64,000 bases of DNA from Nereocystis luetkeana (lineage: Eukaryota; Sar; Phaeophyceae; Laminariales; Laminariaceae), in assembly GCA_031213475.1 (NCBI GenBank), contig JARUPZ010000005.1:2883732-2947731 (forward strand), in the 5' to 3' direction. The translations under genes and the position numbers were made by a program. Under the pieces are notes generated by a model that was given only the letters and a program-made list of their open reading frames with translations, made no database searches and had not been told where the DNA came from. Below, piece by piece: positions 21,018 through 31,229 of this stretch (position 1 is its first letter; every line of letters starts with the position of its first letter).

Positions 21018-22013
21018 GTATGGATTTACAACACCGCCTCTACCATCCGACAAGGGGCCCACGCCGGCACTGACGCCAAGGTCCTTAAAGCGAAGCTTTC
21101 GCTCAACTGGACGGGACCTTTCAAGATTTTGGCGGTCGGTCCCGCCCCTGCGGAGTCGACGCCTGACGGTCGTCCTCTGACCGCCAAGCTCCTATACCTG
21201 GACCTTCCCAACGACATGCCGGGCGCGGACGCGCCCTGCCGAGTGTCAGTGGTTCGCTGCAAGCCTTGCGCAAACCCCCACGACAGCTCCGACCTTCCGC
21301 GGTTTCTCCCCGCGGGACTCACACCGTATGTCCTTAACAACTACACCTCGAAATCCCCTCCTTACCACGTCACCGAGGACGACGTTACCGCGTCAATCGA
21401 TCGCCTGGAAGTCGACACAATCACCAGCCATCGGTCGGTACGTGGTCGGGGCGGTGTCGTCGCCGTCCTCTACGAAACCCACTGGAAAGGCCTACTGCAA
21501 CCCTCTTGGGAGCGAGAGATGGACCTCCAACACTTCCGGCAGCACGTTCTCCGTTACTGGGCCGGCACACCACTTCAACTCCAACAGGCAAACCGGTTGT
21601 ACCGCCGCATGCGCGTCGGTGCTGCCCAGCGAGAACTCCCACGAGATCAGGGCGCCCGATTTTTGTCTCCAGGCTACAGCCTCGTCACGCACCAAGATTG
21701 GACGAATCGTTTCAGCAGCACCATCCTCCCCGTCGGCGCCCACTTTTGGTACAAGGCCCGCGACCATCACTGGTGGCTTGGCAAGATCTCCGCCCACACC
21801 ACGACCGCCGCCACCTACATGGTTCGTTTCTTGGACGATCCCGGACCAGTCAAGATCAAGCTCTCTCCCTCCCGCTACACTACCGCTATCGGGGCGGGGC
21901 GCAACTCCTGGTGCCTCCAAACTCGCCAAGGTAGAGCTGTTCAGCATGGGGTTTTACGCAACGCCGATGAGTCTCGTGGAGCCGAACTTGCCGACCCCGC
22001 AGTGACCAACTGA
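21018..22013 (+). CDS. Integrase C-terminal region: GPY-like, chromodomain and Tudor/SH3-like module
   Basis: After the TAG the frame stays open to TGA at 22013. It begins VWIYNTAST and contains LNWTGPFKIL, the conserved integrase C-terminal GPF/GPY region. A chromodomain-like segment follows at about 21405-21560 (VDTITSHRSVRG, ETHWKGLLQPSWERE), with the aromatic and Trp-x-x-x-x-Trp-Glu pattern that reads histone tails in chromoviruses. About 60 residues later a third module (about 21737-21880) reads GAHFWYKARDHHWWLGKI, YMVRFLDDPGP and SPSRYTT, resembling a Tudor or SH3-like barrel. The last assignment is by pattern only. Confidence 0.75.
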   Translation, partial: VWIYNTASTIRQGAHAGTDAKVLKAKLSLNWTGPFKILAVGPAPAESTPDGRPLTAKLLYLDLPNDMPGADAPCRVSVVRCKPCANPHDSSDLPRFLPAGLTPYVLNNYTSKSPPYHVTEDDVTASIDRLEVDTITSHRSVRGRGGVVAVLYETHWKGLLQPSWEREMDLQHFRQHVLRYWAGTPLQLQQANRLYRRMRVGAAQRELPRDQGARFLSPGYSLVTHQDWTNRFSSTILPVGAHFWYKARDHHWWLGKISAHTTTAATYMVRFLDDPGPVKIKLSPSRYTTAIGAGRNSWCLQTRQGRAVQHGVLRNADESRGAELADPAVTN

Positions 22014-23427
22014 TTTTGCTTGTTCGTAGCTAGTACGGTAGTCAATACTGGGTCCTTATGGTGTTTCATTTTTTTTATATATATTTTATTTTTTTATTTT
22101 TTTCAGTCCATGTTGTTTTAGTTTTGGAACTTGGCCCCCTTTATATGGCGTTCCGCCTCGATGAACTCCTCACGTTTTCTCTCGCAATTTTTTGCCCGAG
22201 ACCTGAAACGTTTTTCGAGACCGGACTAGCATACCGCCACAACGCTCACCCCTGGATTTGGCTCGGGTGTCGCGTTATTCCTTGCTCTTGTTTTCAACTT
22301 GATTTATTTTTCGGTATTTCGCCTCGACGATTTCTTTATGCCATCTCTCGCATTTTTTTTTATGCTGGAGACCTAAAACGTTCGTTGTTTCCGGGCTAGT
22401 ATACCACGCATTTCTCGCCCCCCACTTGGCTCGGGTGTCGTGTTAACTGCCAGTATTTCTCTCTCGGTCTAGTTTACCCTCTGCGCTCTTTCTTTTCGGA
22501 CTAGTCCCGACGTTGCGAATTTTGATATTCCTGCTTGACGTTTCTCATAGAATTGGTGTTTTCCCGCTTTTTCTACCCCCTGCCCTCCCTCCCTCGCTAT
22601 ATTGGTATGGAATGGCAGACAACGCATGCCACATTTCCCCGTTTCGGGAGTACCGTCTTTTCGTTTTCGCTCTTATTTCAGCATTATACGTGCCATTGCA
22701 CGCTCCCGGCTTCTTCTCTTTTGCAGGACCGTAAGGTTGGTCTTCGCGTACGTATTGGGTGGGTTTTCTTCGTTCCCTCCGCCTCGGCACGCACCCCCCC
22801 TTATTCTGACTTACCGGTATTATTTTATTTTCGGATTTCCGTTCTGAGTTCCTCAGCGCCACCCTCGGTTGGGTGTGCTGCAAGTACTTCCCGAGACTGT
22901 TTGGCCACCTCGACTATCGAGCGCCCTTCTCTTTCCCACTTGGGCCGTGTTTTCTCTGCCGCCCATGTGTATCGTTATCTACCGCTTGGCACCGCTCCCT
23001 CAGACCACTGATTTGAGTATCACCCGTTGCATATCATATTTAGGTCTGGACTGCCGTGCTCATTCTCGTGTTTTGCCTCTGTTCCCCTTGGCACCCGACT
23101 TGCGTATAGCGGTTGTTTCCTTCTCTTTTTTTTGTGTGTTTCCTCCCCTATGGTAGGTCGGAGTTCATACGTGCTATTAATAGCACTTATTACGTCACTC
23201 GAATTCGAGCCGTTCTGTTTTCACGGTTTTTTTTCCCTGCTTCCTACCGTAGGATGCAGTTTTTATTGTTGGTTTAATCGGCTTTCGCCTTGCAAGTTAT
23301 AGAGGTAGGTGTGGGAGTGGGTTGTGAAGCGCCGTATCTTCGATCAATTTCTCAGGTTGTTCTGGATGGATTTTGTTCCCTCCTGATCTCTATGCATCTG
23401 CATATACGGCCCTTCAAGGTGGGCTTG
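22014..23427 (+). other. 3' noncoding region of gypsy element with internal duplication
   Basis: T-rich, no coding sense. A block with CGCCTCGA, CTCTCGCA, GAGACCT-AAACGTT and GGCTCGGGTGTCG occurs twice (about 22155-22280 and 22320-22440), so it is an imperfect tandem duplication of about 170 bp. A CTATTAATAG palindrome lies at 23174-23183. Only a weak purine tract (AAGGTGGG) precedes the LTR. Confidence 0.6.
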
Positions 23428-23703
23428 TGTCATGGTATTCATGATCCCGTTTCCCTCTATTGTCGAGTAGGCGTGTTTCTGATGAAACGCGCCACACAAA
23501 TAATATATGTATTACCCCCCTGTTCTCAGAACTCTCTGAGAGCCAGGAAAGTGGGAATCATCAAAATAAGACATCAATCTCTGTGAGTACGTACACACGT
23601 CTAGGCCGACCTGCATCACAGTAGTAGTCGGGCCTGCCCCATACTGCCCCTTTTGTTATCCGGTAGTCAGTTATATACCCCTATATCCTTCTATACTATC
23701 AGA
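23428..23703 (+). repeat. 3' LTR of gypsy element
   Basis: Starts TGTCATGGTATTCATGATCC like the 5' LTR and ends ACTATCAGA, followed by the CGAG target duplication. Confidence 0.92.
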
Positions 23704-24400
23704 CGAGGCTCTGTCTCTGTGAAGAGAGATGACAGAGGTGGCACCGAAGTGTCGTGAAGATCACCTGTAAGAAGAACAGAGAGTGGTTCGAAATTGCCAT
23801 GATGGATGATGGAAGGAATCTTGTTCTCAGAGATCAAGAAGAGGAGAAGAGGAAAGGATAGGAGAACATATGAAAAGGAGGAGTGGGGGAGTGGAGGAGG
23901 AGAGGAGTGATCGAGGTAGGGCTGACCTTCGCCTATTCATCTCCTGGAAAACAATGCCCGCTCTATGGGCAGTTGAACTTGACCTGATCATCATGGAACA
24001 AAGCCCACATTACGTGTACGGGCAGTTGAAGTTGAGTTAATCCAATTTTTATTGTACCGGCTGATAGTCCGTCCTATAATAGCAACATTCCTATAGGAAC
24101 ATTCTTACGGTAAACTGTAAGCTAGCTGCCTCGTAACAGAGGTAAGTCGAAGATGTACGACATTATCCCGTACTACGAGTGAGACAGACTCGCAATCTAT
24201 CTGCAAGTTACATTTTACCCGAATATCCATACTATTACGGGGGCCATACTTAACAGGACCCATGATAAACATAAAAACCTATATGTTTATCCATTTTTAC
24301 TAACAATATTTGGTCCTGTTAACTATAGCCCCCCGTAATATGAATATAAGATATTCGTATTATCGTGTCAGCGCGTATTGACTGCACATCACATTAGATA
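23704..24400 (-). mobile_element. Old LTR remnant, carrying a MITE
   Basis: It is a diverged reverse-complement copy of the 593-bp LTR family at 42371 and 45273. Shared landmarks are GAGGCTCTGTC, TCTCAGAGATCAAGA, CCTGATCATCA and, near the right end, GACTGCACATCACA. It is split at the left by the gypsy element, holds the MITE at 24234-24338 and abuts LINE copy D on the right. Confidence 0.7.
24234..24338. mobile_element. TA-flanked MITE, family 1, copy 1
   Basis: Terminal inverted repeats starting TTACGGGGG and ending CCCCGTAA, with TA on both outer sides. The inner part contains TAACAGGACC and GGTCCTGTTA. No coding capacity. The TA duplication suggests Tc1/mariner-type transposition. Confidence 0.85.
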
Positions 24401-24404
24401 CGTG

Positions 24405-25018
24405 TATGTGTGTGTGTTCTTCACATTAAACCGTTCTTTCTACCCGTCGACATCCAGCATAACCAGTCAGTGTCCGTGCCGATTCTTCAATCCTAGAAGA
24501 GATACAAGTTCTGTGGTCACAAAGCTACGCCACAGATTTCTTTATTTTCTTATTATTTTTCTTCCTTTTTTTCCAGCTCGTTCTTTTTCAAGTGTTGGCC
24601 ACCTCGCCTGCGGGGGGGGGGGTACGACAGATTGTTTCTCCTAGATTTTGCTTTCATTTTTTTCTTCTTCTCTTTCGATTTGTCTACCTTGTTTTTGTTT
24701 TCTCTTTGATTGTTTCTTTTCGTTTCACTATTTTATAGATTGCGTATGTCGTGCCTGTCGTATCTAGTATGATGACTTGGCTTTGCATTGCCCACTGCAG
24801 TGCATACTGCACACGTGGCAACGTAGTATCTCTGTGGCGTAGCTTTGTGACCACAGAACTTGTATCTCTTCTAGGATTGAAGAATCGGCACGGACACTGG
24901 CTGTGCTGGATGTCGACGGGTAGAAAGAACGGTTTAATGTGAAGAATACACACACAGAGATACTACGTTGCCACGTGTGCAGTATGCACTGCAGTGGGCA
25001 ATGCAAAGCCATGCCATT
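24405..25018 (-). mobile_element. LINE copy D, split by copy E
   Basis: The minus-strand LINE 3' end lies at 24405-24535, starting with (TG)n on the plus strand, and resumes at 24958-25018. Between the parts lies plus-strand LINE copy E. CACAG occurs on both sides (24531-24535 and 24953-24957), a plausible 5-bp target duplication, though the CA tail makes it ambiguous. Confidence 0.82.
24536..24952 (+). mobile_element. LINE copy E, 5'-truncated, nested in copy D
   Basis: Plus-strand LINE 3' untranslated region from the T-rich part to the AC-rich end GAATACACACA. It retains the intact CGTATCTAGTATGATGAC junction. Confidence 0.85.
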
Positions 25019-25293
25019 ACCCTTTCTTTACCGGCTGAATATATACGTCTGGCTAGGGAAAAGTGAAAAAAACCCTATTATCTATTCGAATGATGATGAC
25101 TTCTGCAAAACAACGCGGACCGGGACCCCCGCCGTGCCCAGCGCTCGGAGTCCCGTCGCACACGTGATACCACGCCGCTCCTGCTGCTGGTGACGACGCA
25201 AGCCGAGGTCCACAAGCAGCGGTTGCTGATGTCCTCTACCGTCCTGGCGGATGTTTACCTGCAGTCGAACGAGAGACGCTGTGAGTGCGACTA

Positions 25294-25395
25294 TTACGGG
25301 GGACCATAGTCAATAGGACCTACCTCTGGTATCCATAAAAACGTACATGTTTAACCATTTTTACTAACAATATTTGGTCCCCCCCCCCCCCGTAA
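25294..25395. mobile_element. TA-flanked MITE, family 1, copy 2
   Basis: Same termini as at 24234 and a matching interior. The right inverted repeat has decayed into a run of about 14 C before CGTAA. Confidence 0.75.
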
Positions 25396-28127
25396 CACTG
25401 CTGCTGGTATTTGCCTCGGTATACGGTTATCATAGGCACCCCTTTTGAATCTCAGCGTTGTGGAAGTAGCCCTAGCGATGCAAGTCGGACTGGAACATGC
25501 ACGGTGCCTATGCGATATTCCTGCTTTTGATTTCACGTACCAGGTAGGTTGGACGCTGTGAGTACGACTGCTGAAATACATACAATATTCATAGCTTCCC
25601 TTTGGTTCTCAGCGATGCGTGGTATACCCGTACCTTTCGGAAGTAGCCCTAGACCAAGTATCGCTTTTCTTGGCACCGTTTCGCCGAGGAAGCGGCAGAC
25701 CAGACCAAACACGTGTATGTTCAGTGTGCTACGGTGCCCGAGGCGAGAGGCGTTTTCGTGCTATATTTGAAGTATGCGTATCCCATACTTTTTCTTGTGA
25801 CGTCTGCAGTCATTGACTTCAAAGTCATTAGTCCACCACAGCTTTCAATCGACGTCTCGAGCATACCCAGTTACCTAATAATAATGCACACACTAGCTCC
25901 CCCATACGTCCACCAATTCCATTCTGAAAGAAAACTACGCGTGCAGGGATAGGGTTAATGCTGTACGGTATATGGTATCGAGAAAAAAAAACGCAACTAC
26001 TTTTAGCAAACAGCCAGCCCTCCGCGCCCCCCCCTACCCCTTGGCCACCTATTCCATAACACTCGCATCGCAACCACCGGAGACGAACTCACCATGTCTC
26101 AAAGTTCCCACCCTGTTCGTATACTTGTTACTTCTCTACTTTTAAATGCTATGGATACCTAAATACGCAAACCGCTCACGTACTTTTTGTTTTTTTCATG
26201 CTATTGGTGGTCTACCACTTGTTTTGCGTTGTCGTATATAATACCGGCAGATTTTAACCTATACTGTACCTGGGGTGTTGGTTTGCGCGGATGCATGTGT
26301 GTGTCGGATTACCAAGAGTTCTTCGCTCCGAAGACATCTTAATTTTAACTACCGAGAACAGGATTTGTCCCTGCAGCACAAGCTTTGTGCTAGGGTTGCC
26401 AACTTCGATTACCCTCGGGATAAAGCTGACCGCCTTGGTCGGAAGGGTGGCACCCACCTGATAGTCACGACAGATTAGAGCAGACAGGTTTATTGTTCCA
26501 AATATCAGATTCTAGTTCTGGGAACTAGGTAGAAGGGACTGCCTATTTGTATTAAGAGGTATTCTACCATGGAGGCTCACAGTGAATTTTCTGCACTTTA
26601 GGAGCTCCTTACCCCACCCGAAAACTGACTTCAGATGAGTTTCAGATTGCATCTCGATGATAATTCCATAGCCCAAGGAAACCAAACCGTCATTTTTTTA
26701 AACAAGGTTGGCGTTCCGACGACTCAGGGTTAAGGAGCGCCTTCGATCAGAAACAAACTGGTTAGAAAAAGTGCTACCTCTCTCTTAGAACGCGTCTGAA
26801 ATGGTATTGAACAAGATGATCAAAACAATGAAACGGCGAATGGCATGTATTACGGGGGGACGCACACGCGTGTTAGTAAATTTGCCGCCTCATTGAGGCC
26901 CCACCGCCGTGGGGACGGGGGGCATCTTTCCTGGCAGCGTGTGTGGTTCGGACAATCTCAGTGTGCATCCATCGCATCAGTGGGTCAGAACTCTTATCAC
27001 GCTGGCCGGCAAAGATAGGTCAATACCGAATACCATGCACACTTTGCTTCCGTGAGCGGAAATCCCATATATCCTGTAGCCCAACTTCCTTCTCGACACG
27101 CCGAAGCTGGCTAACGCCATGCAACGGGTGGGCGCAACTACCGTGGTCTGCGTAGCTCACAGCAGCCTACAGGTCATATGCTTGGATCGTCACCTATTAC
27201 TTGTTCAGTCGATACTGCTCTCTGATACTGGACGTCTGAGCGGAATGGAACGGTTCAGCCAAAGGGAAAGAGTGAGGCTGGCGGCCGCAACTGCCTCTCG
27301 CTGGCATACGCAGGAGGCCGAGTATTTTCCGAGGTTGATGCGATGCCCTCTCCCTGAGCCCTTCCCTATACCGTAACATGAGACCGTGGAAACATTCAAC
27401 ACCAACAGTACCTCAATTTGCGTTAACATCCCCAGATTTGACCATGTTCAAAATGCGCATGAGTTCGGAGTAGGGTTGAGGCTGACAGAACTGAATGTGT
27501 AGTCTTACAAATGGAGAATTTGCACAAGCCTAGGGCACACAATACCGGTGACAAGAAAAGGGCCACCCCCTCAGACGATTTTTAAGCATGAAACAGACGT
27601 GAAATTATCACCCCCCCCCCCCCCTAAGAATTTCCTACTGCTTCTCACGGTATCTCCTAATTTTGGGTGAGTGAACATGATATCACACGAAAAGGTGACC
27701 GCAACACAATATCTGAACCCGGAACGAAGTCCAACCGGTCACCGGGGAAGATCGATTAAGCGTGTGTCTATGCATATACGTTGAAAACGAAGTACTGCCA
27801 CCAATATTGGCTTCCAGAGATGAGCATATCATCATGCGCGCATTTATTTCGTAGTGTTTTTACTCCAATTCGATGATCCTCATCGCCAATTATTGCTAGA
27901 CCGAGGAGTACTGGAGTAACGCACACCGAGATCGGTGGGTTGGGCGACGACGTTTGGCGGTTTCGGGACCACTGCGCTCATGGGCCGTAATGATGCTTGG
28001 CTAGACGGCGTCGCACAATGTAGGGATTTCAGCGCATGGCTTTCCCCTCACCCGTCGCCGGACGATTGACAATATTTAACCTCTGTGTTGGAATAGTCCC
28101 GCGTGTTTCATAGGAATTGAACGGACT
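25396..28127. other. Intergenic, no supported gene
   Basis: Short frames only, the longest about 85 codons. Homopolymer C runs occur at 26030 and 27611-27624. No family was recognised. Confidence 0.4.
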
Positions 28128-31100
28128 GCCCACGAATATTCCATAGACGTCTCACGGACTGTCCATGGACACCTCACGGGCTGTCTGCGGACTGCCCACG
28201 AACTGCCCACGGACCATCCACGGACGCCCCACAACAATCCATGCACACCACATCTTGTACACCCCATGGATTTCCCAAACGACAGTGCACGGGCGCCCCA
28301 CGGATCGCCCATGCGCACCCCATGGACCGTCCCCTGACGGTCGATGCACATCCCATAAACTGTCCACGGACACCCCATGGTCAGCTCACAGACTATCCAT
28401 GGACACCTGATGGGCACCCCACGGACACCCCACGGACTGTTAATGAACAAACAGACATGCCCAGGACGCCCAACGGACCCCCCATGGACACCCCATGAAC
28501 TGCGCCCGGACGTCCTATGCACGCGTCACGGACTGTCAACGGACACCCCTTGGGCGCCCCACGGACTGTCCAGGGCTCTCCATGGACAACTCCTGGACTG
28601 TACACGGACTAGCCACGGGCGCCCAACGGACTCTCCATGGACAACCCACGGACTGCCCATGGACATCCCACGGACACCCCACGTTTGCGCCCAACTGACT
28701 GTCCATGGACCGCGGACTGCCCACGGACACCCTACAGACGCCCCACGGACTGCCCATATTTATAGACAGTCCCCGGATTGTCCACGGACTGTCCATGTAC
28801 TGTGCGCGGACGCCCAACGGACTGTCGATGGATAAACTACGGGCTATCCACGGAAAACCCACGGACGCGCCCAACAGAGTCCATGGACCATCCACGGACT
28901 GTGCATGGATACCGCATGGGCTGTGCACAGACGGCCTCGGACGCTTCACGGCGGACTGTTGATGGAGACCCGACGGACTGCCCACGGGCACCCCACGGAC
29001 ATCCTACGGATACCCCACGGACTATCGGCGGACGACCCACGGGCGCGAGGCGTGCGTGGACAGTCCGTGGACAGTTCATATACAGCCCGGGAGGCGTCAA
29101 CGCAGAGTCCGTGGACTATCCGTGAGGACTCCTTGGGGAATCTGTGGACACAGCCCTGGCGGCGGCCGCGAACAGTCTGTGGAACGCCCATGGAGTGTCT
29201 GCGGATAGGCCGTAGACAGTTAGTGGACAGTTCCGTGGGGCGTCCGTAGATTGTCCGCGGACCCCCGATGCTGTTCACGGATTGTCCATGGATAGCTCGT
29301 GTATGTGGAGCCCCCGTGAACAGGCCGTGGGATGTCCATGGAGTGTTTCTGAGGTGAGCGCGGACGGGCAGTCCGCGGGGCGTTCTTGGGGCTTCTGTGG
29401 GGCGTCCGTGGGGCATCCGTGGGGAGTCCGTGGACAGTTCGTCCGGCGTCGGCGGACAGTCCGTGTACAGTTCGTGCTACGTCCGCGGACAATCCGTGGA
29501 CAAGTCGTGGTGCGTCCGTGAATAGTTCGTATGGTGTCGATGGGGTGTGCATGGAGAGTCCATGGCGCGTCCGCGGACAGTCAGACAGCCCGTGGACAGT
29601 CCGTGGCGTGTGCATGACACGTCAGTGGATAGTCCTTGCCCACTCTGTGAAGGGTCCTTGGATAGTGTGTGGGGCGTCCGTGGGGTGCCCGTCGGGTGCT
29701 CATGGGTATCCATGGGCAGTCCGTTAGGCATCCATGGACAGTTTGTCGGCAGTCAGTGCGTTGTCCATGGATACCCCTGGACACTTCCGTCGGGTGCGTA
29801 TAGCATGGGCAGTGCGTGGGGTTTTCGTAGACAGTCTGAGGACATTCCGTAGACAGTCCGTGGGCGTCCATGGGCAATCTGTGGACAGCTCGTGGATTTC
29901 TCATGGCCAGTCCTGGCCTGTTTGTGGTGTGGTCATGGGGAGGTGTGCGTGGACAGGGCCGTGGGGCGTCTGTGGACACTTCATGGACAATCCGCGGGCA
30001 GTGCATAGACAGTCAGTGGAGAGCCCTTAGACGGTCCGTGGGGCGTTCTCAGGACGTCCGTGGACAGTCTGTGGGGCGTCCTCGGACAGTCCGTTGCCAG
30101 TCCGTGGAGTGCTCTAGGGGCGCTCGTGGACACTTCGTGGACAGTCCATGAACAGTCCGTGGGTTGTTCTTGGGGTTTTCATGGGGTGATATGCATGGCG
30201 TTCGTGGGATGTCCATAGGGTGTACATGGACAGACAGTTCGTGGTTTGTCCATGGACAGTCCGTTTGGCGTTCATGGACAATCCGTGGGCAGCCAGTGCG
30301 TTATCCATGGATAGACTTTGGATAGTGCGTGAGGTCTCCATGGGATGATGAACCCGTGCAGTTCGTGGGGCGTTCGCAAACAGTCCGCGGACAGTCCGTG
30401 GACAGTCCGTGGACCGTCCGTGAGCAGCTCGTGGGCGTCAACAATCCGTGGGCAGTCTATGGGTTGGCCATGCACAGTCCTGTCCAATCCGTGGTGTGGC
30501 CATGGGGCGGTGTGCATGGACAGTCGGCAGGCAGTCCGGGGGGCGCGCATGGGGCGCCCGTAGATAGTTCGTGGACAGCCCATGGATAGACAGTGGGGAG
30601 CCCGCGGACAGCGTGTATGTGCAGTTGCATGGGGCGTGCGTGGACAGTGCGTGGGACACCTATGGATAGTCCGCTTAGAGCCTGCTTACAGCCCATGTAC
30701 AATCCATGTACAGTCCGTCTACAGTCCGTCTACAGTCCGTGGGGTGTGCATGGACAGTGCCGCTGGGTACCTGCGGACAGCTTCTGGACAGCCCCTAGGC
30801 AGTCCGTAAATAGTCCGTGGGGTGTGCGCGGGCGGTCCGTGGGACGTGTATAGATAGTGCGTGTGCTGTGTAAGCATAGTACGGCGGGGCGTCGGTGGGC
30901 AGTCTACGTATGGACAGTCCGTGGACGGTTAGTGGGTTGCCCGCGAACAACTCTTTGGCCGCCCGCGGACAGTCGGTGAGGTGTCCGCGGGGTGACAGTC
31001 CATCGGGTGTCCGTGGGATACCCGTGGAGTGTTCTTGGGCAGTCCGCCGGTTTGTCAATGGACAGTCCGTAAGGCGTCCGTGGAGAGTCCATGGACGGTC

Positions 31101-31229
31101 CGTGGGCTGTTTATGGTCAGCCACGGACAATCCACGGGTTGTCTATAGGGTGGTGCGCATGGACGGTCCGTGGGACGTCCCTGGACAGTTCGTGGCGTAT
31201 TCGTGAGGCGTTCGTGCGCGTTGTGTCCA
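28128..31229. repeat. Giant 11-bp minisatellite with strand switch
   Basis: About 280 diverged units. Up to about 29050 the plus strand reads units such as GGACTGTCCAT, GGACACCTCAC and GGACTGCCCAC. From there to the end it reads the complement (GTGGACAGTCC type). The unit is itself nearly palindromic (GGAC-T/A-GTCC). The frames here are open in many phases because stop codons are rare in the unit and 11 is not a multiple of 3, so none is called as a gene. Confidence 0.92.

Larger units (their letters stand above)
13539..23703 (+). mobile_element. Ty3/gypsy chromovirus with NADAR domain, polymerase-deleted
   Basis: The element is bounded by LTRs of 279 and 276 bp that differ by a few substitutions and small indels. 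CGAG flanks both ends (13535-13538 and 23704-23707). The order inside is gag, zinc knuckle, NADAR, aspartic protease, RNase H remnant, Ser/Pro-rich linker, integrase, chromodomain and a Tudor/SH3-like module. The order protease, (RT) RNase H, integrase is that of Ty3/gypsy and the chromodomain that of chromoviruses. The reverse transcriptase core is absent. Frameshifts or stops are seen near 15200, 16227, 16600, 18545, 19661-19748, 19940 and 21015. Confidence 0.92.
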
